NCBI RefSeq assembly: GCF_034048115.1
Contig: NZ_CP139145.1
Coordinates: 2,542,001 to 2,606,000, forward strand
Length of the DNA: 64,000 bases
Reading direction: 5' to 3'
Source of the DNA: Pseudarthrobacter sp. IC2-21
GTDB taxonomy: Bacteria; Actinomycetota; Actinomycetes; Actinomycetales; Micrococcaceae
The position numbers were made by a program, and so were the translations under genes. A model generated the notes under the pieces. The model had not been told where the DNA came from. It saw only the letters and a program-made list of their open reading frames with translations, and made no database searches. Positions 18,367 through 26,361 of the stretch are shown here, in pieces (within the stretch, counting starts at the first letter, position 1; every line of letters begins with the position of its first letter).

Positions 18367-18432
18367 CCCAACTAGGTAGCAGCAAGTGTCGTTTTGAGGG
18401 CCCAAAACGACACTTGCTGCTACCTAGTTGGG
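18367..18432. repeat. Perfect 30-base-arm palindrome downstream of ilvD (family A)
   Basis: Two perfectly complementary 30-base arms (18367-18396 and 18403-18432) flank a 6-base centre. The outer part reads CCCAACTAGGTAGC, and GTCGTTTTG is next to the centre. The element lies 37 bases past the ilvD stop and could terminate ilvD transcription. A second, less perfect copy with the same outer and inner sequence is at 38557-38622. Confidence 0.85.
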
Positions 18433-18468
18433 TCCACCCCGCAGCCAGGGGCGGGCCAGCGGAAGGTG

Positions 18469-20190
18469 CTAGCCGCAGTAGGCGCCGGTGGAGGCGCTGT
18501 GCACGAGCTTGGCGTACTTGGCGAGCACACCCTTGGTGTACCGGGCCGGGAGCGGCTCCCAGCCCACCCTGCGGGCCTCGAGTTCCGCCTCGTCCACCAG
18601 GAGGTCGAACGACCGTGCTGCGATGTCCACGCGGATGCGGTCACCGTCCTTGACAAAGGCGATGGGGCCGCCGTCGGCTGCTTCCGGCGCGACGTGCCCG
18701 ATGCAGAGGCCGGTGGTGCCGCCGGAGAAGCGGCCGTCGGTCAGCAGCAGGACGTCCTTGCCCAGCCCGGCGCCCTTGATGGCGCCGGTAATGGCGAGCA
18801 TTTCGCGCATGCCCGGACCGCCCTTGGGGCCTTCGTAGCGGATGACGACGACGTCGCCGGCCTGGATCTTGCCGTTGTCCAACGCGTCCAGCGCGCCCTG
18901 CTCACGTTCGAACACGCGGGCGGTGCCTTCGAAAACGTCGGCGTCGAAGCCGGCGCTCTTGACCACGGCGCCTTCGGGCGCCATGGAACCGTGCAGGATG
19001 GTGATGCCGCCGGTCTTGTGGATCGGGTTGTCCATGGCGCGCAGGATCTTGCCGTCGAGGTCCGGCGGGTTAATGGCTGCCAGGTTTTCGGCCACGGTCT
19101 TGCCGGTGACGGTGAGGCAGTCGCCGTGCAGGAGCCCGGCGTCGAGCAGTGCGCGCATGATGACGGGCACGCCGCCGATCTTGTCGACGTCGGTCATCAC
19201 GTAGCGGCCGAACGGCTTCAGGTCGCCCAGGTGGGGGATCTTGTCGCCGATGCGGTTGAAGTCCTCAAGGGTCAGCTCAACCTCGGCCTCACGGGCAATC
19301 GCGAGCAGGTGCAGGACCGCGTTGGTGGAGCCGCCAAAGGCCATGGTGACGGCAATGGCGTTCTCGAACGCCTCCTTGGTCAGGATGTCACGGGCCGTGA
19401 TGCCCAGGCGGAGCAGGTTAACAACCGCCTCGCCGGACTTTCGTGCAAATTCATCACGACGGCGGTCTGCCGAGGGCGGAGCGGCGGAGCCGGGCAGGGA
19501 CATGCCGAGGGCCTCACCGATGCAGGCCATGGTGTTGGCCGTGTACATGCCGCCGCAGGCGCCTTCACCCGGGCAGATGGCCTTTTCGATGCGGGTGAGG
19601 TCCTCCATGCTCATCTTGCCAGCGGCGCACGCGCCCACTGCTTCGAAGGCATCAATGAGGGTGACTTCCTTTTCGGAGCCGTCCTCGAGCTTGACCCAGC
19701 CGGGCATGATGGAGCCGGCGTAGAGGAAGACGCTGGCCAGGTCCAGGCGGGCGGCCGCCATCAGCATGCCGGGCAGGGACTTGTCGCAGCCGGCCAGCAG
19801 GACCGAGCCGTCGATCCGCTCTGCCTGCATGACGGTCTCAACGGAGTCGGCGATGACTTCGCGTGAGACCAGGGAGAAATGCATGCCTTCGTGGCCCATG
19901 GAGATGCCGTCGGAGACGGAGATGGTGCCGAACTGCATGGGGAACCCGCCGCCGGCATGGACGCCTTCCTTGGCGCCCTGCGCGAGGCGGTTAAGGGAGA
20001 GGTTGCAGGGGGTGATCTCGTTCCATGAACTGGCAACGCCGATCTGGGGCTTCGCGAAATCGTCATCGCCCATGCCTACGGCACGGAACATGCCACGCGC
20101 CGGGGCAGCGTGGATGCCGTCGGTGACCACCCGGCTGCGAGGTTTGATGTCGGGCTTGTTCTCAGTTTTTGCTGGGGCGTCGGCGCTCAT
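18469..20190 (-). CDS. ilvD: Dihydroxy-acid dehydratase
   Basis: A 573-residue Fe-S dehydratase that converts dihydroxy acids to 2-keto acids in valine/isoleucine synthesis. Cluster cysteines appear in [25 protein letters not shown] and [17 protein letters not shown]. The C-terminal [22 protein letters not shown] is also typical. ATG at 20190 begins a short polar N-terminus ahead of [16 protein letters not shown]. It is transcribed separately from ilvBNC: the palindrome at 18367-18432 follows it, and the TCTCA-N5-TGAGA palindrome lies 96-112 bases upstream. Confidence 0.96.
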   Translation of the reverse strand: MSADAPAKTENKPDIKPRSRVVTDGIHAAPARGMFRAVGMGDDDFAKPQIGVASSWNEITPCNLSLNRLAQGAKEGVHAGGGFPMQFGTISVSDGISMGHEGMHFSLVSREVIADSVETVMQAERIDGSVLLAGCDKSLPGMLMAAARLDLASVFLYAGSIMPGWVKLEDGSEKEVTLIDAFEAVGACAAGKMSMEDLTRIEKAICPGEGACGGMYTANTMACIGEALGMSLPGSAAPPSADRRRDEFARKSGEAVVNLLRLGITARDILTKEAFENAIAVTMAFGGSTNAVLHLLAIAREAEVELTLEDFNRIGDKIPHLGDLKPFGRYVMTDVDKIGGVPVIMRALLDAGLLHGDCLTVTGKTVAENLAAINPPDLDGKILRAMDNPIHKTGGITILHGSMAPEGAVVKSAGFDADVFEGTARVFEREQGALDALDNGKIQAGDVVVIRYEGPKGGPGMREMLAITGAIKGAGLGKDVLLLTDGRFSGGTTGLCIGHVAPEAADGGPIAFVKDGDRIRVDIAARSFDLLVDEAELEARRVGWEPLPARYTKGVLAKYAKLVHSASTGAYCG

Positions 20191-20285
20191 GGCTCAAAGT
20201 CTATGACTCCCGCGCCAATGCGGAAGACCAAAATCCCCCGTTTTGGGCCGATTCCATGAATATTTCGACCATATTGTGGACAGTA

Positions 20286-20302
20286 GTCTCAGATATTGAG
20301 AC
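20286..20302. promoter_or_regulatory. Palindromic operator candidate upstream of ilvD (TCTCA-N5-TGAGA)
   Basis: gTCTCAgatatTGAGAc is a perfect 6-5-6 inverted repeat, the best of the three related sites in the window. It sits in the spacer between ilvD and the divergent gene at 20442. Binding by an LtbR/NdgR-type IclR regulator of leucine/isoleucine/valine genes is a reasonable guess. Confidence 0.6.
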
Positions 20303-20441
20303 GCGCGCATGCCTCCGCGTTCCCGGCGGGAGGCGGCGGGGAACGGCCGGGGGACGTGGACCGTCGCTGAACCGGCGTCCTCTCCTCGCAGCGACCTAGA
20401 CAGTCCTGTTCGCACCGACGTACCGTCAAGAAACGGCAACC

Positions 20442-21680
20442 ATGCCATCCGGACTGAAAGGCCCAGCTGTGGATATTGTCTTCTGGATCATTGTGATTGT
20501 GCTGATTGTCGGCATTGTGTGGTGGCTGCTGAACCGAAGCAACTCTTCGGATAAGGGCGGCACGGCTCAGGGCGGCGCGGCTCAGGGCGGCATGCCGGCC
20601 CGGCGGGCAGAGGGCGCCCTGTCCGGCGGAAGCGCTGCGGCCTCAGCGGAAGCTGCCGGCACCGCCGGCCTTCCCGGTGCCGCAGGTTTTGGCGCCCCTG
20701 CGGAACCCACGCCGCCCACCACGGCCGAGGAGGACCTGGTGCCGTCCGATACGTCCGGCCACCAGTCCGCCGGGACATCCGCCGTGGCATCGGAGTCCGC
20801 CGGCCAAAGAAACGTTGGTGGAGGGCGCGAGGCCAGCACTGCAAAGGACTCTGTGGCAGCAGAAAACCCGGAGTTCGGGGCCTCCGCGGCTGAGGCAGAT
20901 ATGCCGGTCGCCGAGGAACACCGCGAGGCTGAAGATTCAGCAACCGGCCAAGAGTCTTCCAGGCAGAGCGGGCCAATCGCCCCCGAGGCTGCCGCCGCCG
21001 GGCCGGGAGCCACAGGCCGCCAGGCCGAGGATGAGTGGGAAACGCAGTGGTCAGAAACCGGCGGCTCGGCCCACCCGGCGGCGACCGGCCTGAGTGGAGG
21101 CGCTGCCGGCGGTGCTGCCGCTGCCGCTGCAGCCGCCGGCTCCGCAGCCTCACCGCGGACTGAATCGGTGCCTGCCGAACCGGCTGCGTCACCGGAGTTA
21201 GCCCCGGAAACAACCGAAGGCACCCACTACGTCCACCACTCGGAGTACACAGACCCGCATGCCCCCACGCTTCCGGGAGCCGAGACTGCGGCGGCGGACG
21301 AGCTGACGAGCGATCTGCCGGCCGGCCCCGCGGGCCATGATTCAGCCACCATGCTCGGGCAGGCGGCGCCGGGCAACGAACCCGGAACGCACAGGGCATC
21401 TCCTGCGGGCCACGAGCCCGCCGCGGAACTTGCCGCCGAACCTGCCGCCGAACCAATCGGCCACCTCGCGGCGGAGCAGCCCTACGGCGCCGGCTCCGCC
21501 TCGCCGGGCCCTGACGGCAGGGGACCTGCAGACTACGCGGTCAAGGGTGACGCCCGCGCGATGGTCTACTACGAGGAAGGGCACCCCGACTATGAGCAGA
21601 CCACGGCAGATGTCTGGTTCGAGTCCGAGGCCCATGCAGAGGCTGCGGGGTTCCGGCCGCCCCGGCGGACGCGCCTCTGA
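20442..21680 (+). CDS. Membrane-anchored, disordered protein with C-terminal sunset domain
   Basis: A 412-residue protein. One membrane segment is near residues 11-29 (IVFWIIVIVLIVGIVWWLL). A region of over 300 residues dominated by Ala, Gly, Glu, Pro and Ser looks disordered. The C-terminal 45 residues begin YAVKGDARAMVYYEEG and continue TTADVWFESEAHAEAAGF, which I recognise as the short sunset domain found at the ends of several actinobacterial proteins; its function is unknown. Start: ATG at 20442; an alternative GTG at 20469 lies right before the membrane segment and has GAAAGG upstream. The 3' end overlaps the next gene by 47 bases. Confidence 0.75.
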   Translation: MPSGLKGPAVDIVFWIIVIVLIVGIVWWLLNRSNSSDKGGTAQGGAAQGGMPARRAEGALSGGSAAASAEAAGTAGLPGAAGFGAPAEPTPPTTAEEDLVPSDTSGHQSAGTSAVASESAGQRNVGGGREASTAKDSVAAENPEFGASAAEADMPVAEEHREAEDSATGQESSRQSGPIAPEAAAAGPGATGRQAEDEWETQWSETGGSAHPAATGLSGGAAGGAAAAAAAAGSAASPRTESVPAEPAASPELAPETTEGTHYVHHSEYTDPHAPTLPGAETAAADELTSDLPAGPAGHDSATMLGQAAPGNEPGTHRASPAGHEPAAELAAEPAAEPIGHLAAEQPYGAGSASPGPDGRGPADYAVKGDARAMVYYEEGHPDYEQTTADVWFESEAHAEAAGFRPPRRTRL

Positions 21681-22830
21681 CCACGCCGCAGGACGGGGGC
21701 GGACAGCCCGGACCGCCGGGTTCCGTTCCGGCGCGATGGCGCTGTGCGCCGCACTGCTGCTGTCCGGATGCACCGGGAACGGAAACGGCACCCCGACAGG
21801 CGGCAGTAAGCCCACCGGCACGGCCTCCGCGTCGGCGGGCGGCCAGGGCGGCCACGCCACGGGCGCTGCTGCCGCCCCGGCGGTCCTCAAACGCCTCGAC
21901 CTGCAGCTCGAGATTCCCTGGGCCGCCGTATTCCTGCCGAACGGCACGGCCGTCATTTCTGAGCGTGAAACTGCGCTGCTCAAGGCCGTAAAGGACGACC
22001 ACGCCACCACCATCGGCCGGGTCCCGGGAGTCAGCCCTGCCGGCGAAGGTGGACTCCTCGGCCTTGCCCTCCCCCCCGCCTTTGCCTCCGACGGCTACCT
22101 GTACCTCTACTACACCTCGCCGCAGGACAACCGGATCGCCAGGACCAAACTGACAGAAAAACCCGGCGGGTCGTTGGCCTTTGGTGATCCGGAGATTGTT
22201 TTCACCGGCATCCCCAAAGCAACAACCCACAACGGCGGCAGAATCCGGTTCGGCCCCGACGGGTACTTGTATGTTGGCACGGGTGATTCGCAGCGCCGGG
22301 AGCAGCCCCAGGACCCCAACGCGCTCGGCGGCAAGATCCTCAGGATCACCACGGACGGCAAGCCCGCCCCCGGCAACCCGTTCGGCAACGCGGTATACAG
22401 CCTCGGGCACCGGAACGTCCAGGGACTGGCCTGGGACAGCGAAGGGCGGCTGTGGGCCAGCGAATTCGGCCCCGACGTCAATGACGAGCTGAACCTCATC
22501 CTGCCTGGCGGGAATTACGGGTGGCCGGCCGTGACCGGTGCGCCGCATCGCAAGGAGTACCTGGATGCCAAGGTCGTCTGGCCTTCGACGGCGGATTCTT
22601 CACCCAGCGGGCTGGAAATCGCCGGCTCCACCGCATATCTGGGCGCCCTCCGCGGACAGCGGCTGTGGACCGTTGCCCTGAGCGGTGAGGATGCGGGCGC
22701 ACCTGTGTCCCATTTCACAGGGGAGTATGGCCGGATCCGGGATGTCATCCGGACCCCCGAGGGCGGATTTTGGCTGCTCAGCAACAACCAAAACCCTGAT
22801 TTTGTGCTGGTTCTGGCGCCGCCGGCCTGA
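21634..22830 (+). CDS. PQQ-dependent sugar dehydrogenase-like lipoprotein
   Basis: A 398-residue protein with a lipoprotein signal (ALCAALLLSGCTG, cysteine near residue 46) followed by a glucose/sorbosone dehydrogenase beta-propeller. Family strings are GEGGLLGLALPPAF, THNGGRIRFGPDGYLYVGTGD, LGGKILRI, YSLGHRNVQGLAWD, WASEFGPDVNDELN and GGNYGWPAVTG. It probably oxidises a sugar outside the membrane with PQQ or an unknown cofactor. The ATG at 21736 would leave a signal without positive charge, so the next ATG upstream (21634, inside the previous gene) is preferred; the start is uncertain. No PQQ synthesis genes are nearby. Confidence 0.82.
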   Translation: MQRLRGSGRPGGRASDHAAGRGRTARTAGFRSGAMALCAALLLSGCTGNGNGTPTGGSKPTGTASASAGGQGGHATGAAAAPAVLKRLDLQLEIPWAAVFLPNGTAVISERETALLKAVKDDHATTIGRVPGVSPAGEGGLLGLALPPAFASDGYLYLYYTSPQDNRIARTKLTEKPGGSLAFGDPEIVFTGIPKATTHNGGRIRFGPDGYLYVGTGDSQRREQPQDPNALGGKILRITTDGKPAPGNPFGNAVYSLGHRNVQGLAWDSEGRLWASEFGPDVNDELNLILPGGNYGWPAVTGAPHRKEYLDAKVVWPSTADSSPSGLEIAGSTAYLGALRGQRLWTVALSGEDAGAPVSHFTGEYGRIRDVIRTPEGGFWLLSNNQNPDFVLVLAPPA

Positions 22831-22855
22831 CATCCCCACACCGCGCTCCGTCGAT

Positions 22856-22884
22856 TTCACATGCACCGGAAGTTCGTGTAGAGT
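22856..22884 (+). promoter_or_regulatory. tRNA-Lys promoter
   Basis: TTCACA (22856-22861) and TAGAGT (22879-22884) are separated by exactly 17 bases and lie 61 bases before the tRNA. Both hexamers are close to the housekeeping sigma consensus. Confidence 0.65.
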
Positions 22885-22945
22885 TTCATGTCGTTGCGGA
22901 GATCAACCGGGAAAGAAAAAGCCACGGAGATCACCGCAAAGAGAT

Positions 22946-23021
22946 GCACCTCTAGCTCAATTGGCAGAGCAATTGACTCTTAATCAATGGGTTCCGGGTT
23001 CAAGTCCCGGGGGGTGCACCA
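22946..23021 (+). tRNA. tRNA-Lys (anticodon CTT)
   Basis: The acceptor arms GCACCTC and GGGGTGC pair. The D-arm contains GCTC/GAGC, the anticodon arm is ATTGA-ctcttaa-TCAAT with anticodon CTT, and the T-arm is CCGGG-ttcaagt-CCCGG. The 3' CCA is encoded (23019-23021). It is a single gene with its own promoter and terminator, and it borders the hipBA remnant. Confidence 0.97.
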
Positions 23022-23024
23022 CGG

Positions 23025-23064
23025 AAACCCCGTCTTCATGGCCACAAGCCAGAAGGCGGGGTTT
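23025..23064 (+). terminator. tRNA-Lys terminator
   Basis: AAACCCCGTCTTC (23025-23037) pairs with GAAGGCGGGGTTT (23052-23064) with one G-T pair, starting four bases after the tRNA and followed by CGCTTT. Confidence 0.75.
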
Positions 23065-23141
23065 CGCTTTGCCCGAAAGTTCCTCCCGCCGATACCGCAC
23101 ACTGGTCCCCGCTCGAACGCTGGTCTGAAACTGAGCTCCTG

Positions 23142-23881
23142 CTAGACGTTCATCTGTGCCCGGCGGTGCCGCAGCTCCCGGATAGCGCGGTTCAAGGGTG
23201 ACCCGGTGATGGGCATACATGGGGCTACCACCCAGCCGCCGCGCCGACCCTCCAGCACCGCCGCGTTCTTGGCGTGCAGGTCACCGTTTCCCGTCAGCCA
23301 GGCGAAGTGGAACTGCAGGTAGAGATTCCTGCTGGCCACGGCCCGGGCCTTGCATAGGCCGGCCAACGCCAGCACGCCCGTTCCGGTCAGTGACGACGCT
23401 GTGCCTGGCGACAGGTATCTTGAGCGCCTTCGCCGCCGTGAGGTGCGCCGCTTCATTAATGACCAGGTGAGCATGCCGCGGCGGGTCCAGCTTAAGCAGG
23501 TAGCGGCGGTTGGCCAGGGCAAGCGGAGTGGTCAGCATGGAGGCGCTTGCTTTGGCCTGGAACGTCGGCACCGACTGCCAGTAGCAGGCTGAGCTCGTCG
23601 CCCAGGCTGGTCTTCACAGCGTTCTTCGGCACGGTGAGCCGGTGCCCCTCGGGCAGGAGCCCTGAGAAGAAGGCAGGCAGCGCCCCGCTGCCCGTTTCCA
23701 CAGGCTCGGCGGCGAGGGGCAGGGTGGTGCTGACGGGAGGGCCGCTCGAAACGAGGTAGTCGGTGGCGTAGGAGAAGGCAACACTCCCCTGCTCAGTCCT
23801 CTCCAGGTGGCCGGCCAGCCTGCCGGCCTTGTAGACGTTGGCGCTGCGCACAAATTTAAGGCGGCGCAAATCCTCAGTCAT
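23142..23881 (-). pseudogene. hipA-like kinase pseudogene (frameshifted, internally deleted)
   Basis: Three different minus-strand frames carry successive pieces of a HipA-family kinase. From the ATG at 23881 comes the N-terminal domain (RSANVYKAGRLAGHLER, then FFSGLLPEGHRL and SLGDELSLLLAVGADVPG). After a shift near 23560 comes RRYLLKLDPPRHAHLVINE with LKIPVARHSVVTDRNG. After a further break near 23390 comes FAWLTGNGDLHAKNAAVLEG with the catalytic-loop motif. A segment of roughly 100 residues that normally lies between the second and third pieces is missing, and the C-terminus is short. HipA toxins phosphorylate aminoacyl-tRNA synthetases; this one cannot make a whole protein. Confidence 0.8.
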
Positions 23882-23935
23882 CGGTGACCCTGAGATGCAG
23901 GCCCACCGCGTTGGCCGCCGCGGTAACCAACTATG
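23874..23935 (-). pseudogene. hipB C-terminal remnant
   Basis: Just upstream of the hipA fragment, the frame LVTAAANAVGLHLRVTDD ends in TGA at 23874, overlapping the hipA ATG as in intact hipBA operons. It resembles the end of an Xre-type HipB antitoxin. A stop codon lies directly upstream and no helix-turn-helix region remains, so only about 18 residues are left. Confidence 0.5.
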
Positions 23936-23984
23936 AGGAGGCAACGCTCAACCCGCAAGATAATTCAGAAACGAGGTGCGGGCT

Positions 23985-24449
23985 CTAACCTAGCGGGGCG
24001 CCGTCCACGAGGGCACGGGCAGCCGGTGAGGAGAACTGGCTGGCAAGTTCGCGGACAACAGCCTGGAGTTCGCGCCGAAGAAGATCAGGATCGATAGTGG
24101 CCGCGGCCAGCACCGACCGCTCCATCTCGACGGCGGCAACCGCCGCCTCCCGGCCGCTGTCCGTCAGGGACACAACCTGGCTGCGCCGGTCCGAAGTGCT
24201 GCGCACGCGTGCAATGTGGCCGTGCGCCTCCAGGCGCGTGAGCGTCTTTCCCATGGTCTGCGCCTGTACCCGGACGAACTGGGCGAGCTGGGCCTGCGTC
24301 ATGGGCCCTTGGGCTGCGAGCACTTCAATGGCAATGACGCCGGCATGCGTCAGTCCGATGGCGCCGAGCTTCTCGTTCCACGAGTGCTCCACAAGGCGCG
24401 CCGCAGTGGATAATAAGCGCCCAGTGGGCCAGCGATCCATGTCAGGCAT
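23985..24449 (-). CDS. MarR-family transcriptional regulator
   Basis: A 154-residue winged-helix regulator. The recognition region is GPMTQAQLAQFVRVQAQTMGKTLTRLEAHG, which I read as TQAQLAQFV and QTMGKTLTRLEAHG, with the wing ARVRSTSDRRSQVVSLTDSG. It is divergent from the peroxiredoxin gene with an 86-base gap, so it may control that gene and itself, possibly in response to oxidants or phenolics; this is inference. The ATG at 24449 is used; an ATG three codons later is possible, and neither has a strong ribosome site. Its only cysteine-free sequence argues against thiol sensing. Confidence 0.85.
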   Translation of the reverse strand: MPDMDRWPTGRLLSTAARLVEHSWNEKLGAIGLTHAGVIAIEVLAAQGPMTQAQLAQFVRVQAQTMGKTLTRLEAHGHIARVRSTSDRRSQVVSLTDSGREAAVAAVEMERSVLAAATIDPDLLRRELQAVVRELASQFSSPAARALVDGAPLG

Positions 24450-24535
24450 ACCTGCAAGTATAGCTAAGCCTGGTTACCATCGATTCCGGACGCTTACTAG
24501 GGTGGAATGTCCCGCCCGTAACAAGGAGATCAACA

Positions 24536-25009
24536 TTGGCTGAAAGACTCATAACCGGTGCCATGGCGCCTGACTTCACGCTTAAGGATTCGTCGGGTCA
24601 GGACGTCAGCCTGGCGTCGGGCCGTGGCGCAAACACCATCGTCTACTTCTACCCGGCGGCCGCTACCCCCGGCTGTACTAAAGAGGCATGCGACTTCCGC
24701 GACAATCTGGCCTCCTTCACCGCGGCCGGGTACCGCGTCCTGGGCGTCTCCCCCGACCCAGTGGAAAAGCTCGCCGCGTTTGCCGCCAAGGAAGAACTGA
24801 GTTTTCCGCTGCTGTCAGACCAGGACCATGCTGTGGCCGAGGCCTACGGGGCATGGGGTGAAAAGAAGAACTACGGCCGGACCTACGAGGGACTGATCCG
24901 CTCCACGATTGTGGTTGATCCGGACGGCAAGGTGGCACTGGCGCAATACAACGTGCGGGCCACCGGGCACGTGGCCAAACTGCGCCGCGACCTCAACCTC
25001 GACGCGTAG
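24536..25009 (+). CDS. bcp: Thioredoxin-dependent peroxiredoxin (BCP/PrxQ type)
   Basis: A 157-residue thiol peroxidase that reduces hydrogen and alkyl peroxides. The peroxidatic cysteine C47 lies in TPGCTKEACDFRD, and the resolving cysteine C52 is five residues later, the PrxQ/BCP arrangement. The rest (VLGVSPDPVEKLAAFAAKEELSFPLLSD, seen as GVSPDPVEKL and FPLLSDQDH) follows the family, and length is normal. The start is TTG at 24536 with a perfect AAGGAG seven bases upstream. It faces the MarR gene divergently. Confidence 0.93.
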   Translation: MAERLITGAMAPDFTLKDSSGQDVSLASGRGANTIVYFYPAAATPGCTKEACDFRDNLASFTAAGYRVLGVSPDPVEKLAAFAAKEELSFPLLSDQDHAVAEAYGAWGEKKNYGRTYEGLIRSTIVVDPDGKVALAQYNVRATGHVAKLRRDLNLDA

Positions 25010-25157
25010 GGGGAGACCTTCCGCCACGACGCCGCGGCACCCGGACTGACAGAACGGGCACCCGGCCGAGGCTACAATGGAAGCTGGCATCCGCCGTCGT
25101 GCGTTTTGCTACCGGTCCAGCACGCTGGCCGGAGCGGGACACAACGTCGGCTGCCAC

Positions 25158-25239
25158 GCGCGAGTGGTGAAATTGGCAGACACGCAGGATTTAGGTTCCT
25201 GTGCCTTCGGGCGTGGGGGTTCAAGTCCCCCCTTGCGCA
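25158..25239 (+). tRNA. tRNA-Leu (anticodon TAG)
   Basis: The acceptor arms GCGCGAG and CTTGCGC pair. The anticodon arm is CAGGA-tttaggt-TCCTG with anticodon TAG. A class II long variable arm (TGCCTTCGGGCG) precedes the T-arm GGGGG-ttcaagt-CCCCC. No CCA is encoded. A -10-like TACAAT lies at 25073-25078. Confidence 0.97.
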
Positions 25240-25248
25240 CACAGACAC

Positions 25249-25276
25249 AGTTCCCGGGCCCCACGGCCCGGGAACT
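25249..25276 (+). terminator. tRNA-Leu terminator
   Basis: AGTTCCCGGGCC (25249-25260) and GGCCCGGGAACT (25265-25276) form a perfect 12-base-pair stem with a CCAC loop, followed by TTGCATTTA. Confidence 0.85.
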
Positions 25277-25481
25277 TTGCATTTAAGCTCATGACCGCCA
25301 AAAGCTGCCCCGCTCAGAGAAGTCTTTTCCGATCCACCCATCCATTCCGGAACTCCGTCCGAATACCCCGTGAGACACCAGCCAAGGGCAGGTGCCCGAC
25401 AGTCGGAACAGGTCACGCGGCAGGCGACATGCCTGCGGCAGGCAAGAAATCGGCAGAAACCAAATATCAAGGAGAACCGAA

Positions 25482-26174
25482 ATGCAGTCACTTAAGCGCA
25501 CAACCTTCACCGTCGCAGGCGTTGCAGCTGCAGCCCTGCTGAGCCTTACCGCCTGCGGAGGCTCAAGCACCACGGCATCGAGCTCCACCGCCCCGTCCGC
25601 TGCCCCGTCGACGTCCAGCATGGCTCCGTCCAGCATGGCACCGTCACCGTCGAAGTCGGCCAGCGCCGCCGCCATGGATCCGGCCGCCAACCTGGTGGGC
25701 CCGGGCTGCGCCGGCTACGCGGAGAAGGTCCCCACCGGCGCAGGCTCAGTTGCCGGCATGGCCCTTGACCCGGTAGCCGTCGCCGCCTCGAACAACCCCA
25801 TCCTGACCACGCTCACGGCTGCCGTCTCCGGCAAGCTCAACCCCAAAGTCAACCTGGTGGACACGCTCAACGGCGGCGAGTTCACGGTCTTCGCACCGGT
25901 GGATGACGCCTTCGCCAAGATTGACCCGGCAACCATCGAGACCCTCAAGACCGACGACGCCCTGCTGAGCAAGATCCTGACCTACCACGTGGTCCCGGGC
26001 CAGATCACCCCTGACAAGATCGCGGGCACCCACGCCACGGTCCAGGGCGGTTCTGTCACCGTGACCGGCAGCGGGAATGCGCTCCAGGTGGACGGCGCCA
26101 ACGTCATCTGCGGCGGCGTCAAGACCAAGAACGCCACCGTCTACCTGATTGATTCGGTGCTGATGCCCAAGTAG
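25482..26174 (+). CDS. Fasciclin (FAS1) domain lipoprotein
   Basis: A 230-residue secreted lipoprotein. The signal peptide ends in the lipobox LTACGG and is followed by a Ser/Ala/Pro linker. One FAS1 domain (about residues 85-228) contains [21 protein letters not shown], seen as [14 protein letters not shown], and the conserved [11 protein letters not shown]. It closely resembles the mycobacterial MPT70/MPT83 layout, proteins of unknown, possibly adhesive, function. ATG at 25482 has AAGGAG at an ideal distance. Two cysteines (GPGCAGY and NVICGGV) probably form a disulfide, as in MPT70. Confidence 0.93.
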   Translation: MQSLKRTTFTVAGVAAAALLSLTACGGSSTTASSSTAPSAAPSTSSMAPSSMAPSPSKSASAAAMDPAANLVGPGCAGYAEKVPTGAGSVAGMALDPVAVAASNNPILTTLTAAVSGKLNPKVNLVDTLNGGEFTVFAPVDDAFAKIDPATIETLKTDDALLSKILTYHVVPGQITPDKIAGTHATVQGGSVTVTGSGNALQVDGANVICGGVKTKNATVYLIDSVLMPK

Positions 26175-26193
26175 CCCGCATCACGGCGGCAAC

Positions 26194-26231
26194 AGGCGGC
26201 GGTCCGATCCGGGAGGAACGGGCCGCCGCCT
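26194..26231 (+). terminator. Hairpin after the fasciclin gene
   Basis: AGGCGGCGG (26194-26202) pairs perfectly with CCGCCGCCT (26223-26231). The T run is short (TTG), so termination efficiency is uncertain. Confidence 0.5.
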
Positions 26232-26361
26232 TGCCGGCGGTATTGGGCCGCCGTGCGGGCGTTAAGGGGGCTCCCGGGAGCATCAAGCCACGTCAATTAG
26301 ACTGTGTCCCTGGCCCGCACTTGGCGGCGCCGGCCAGAAACAGCCCAGAGGTGATAGACGA

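Noticed and set aside
23022..23141. A tRNA-Lys attachment site for an integrated element
   Set aside because: No repeat of the tRNA 3' end and no integrase gene was found nearby; only the hipBA remnant is adjacent.
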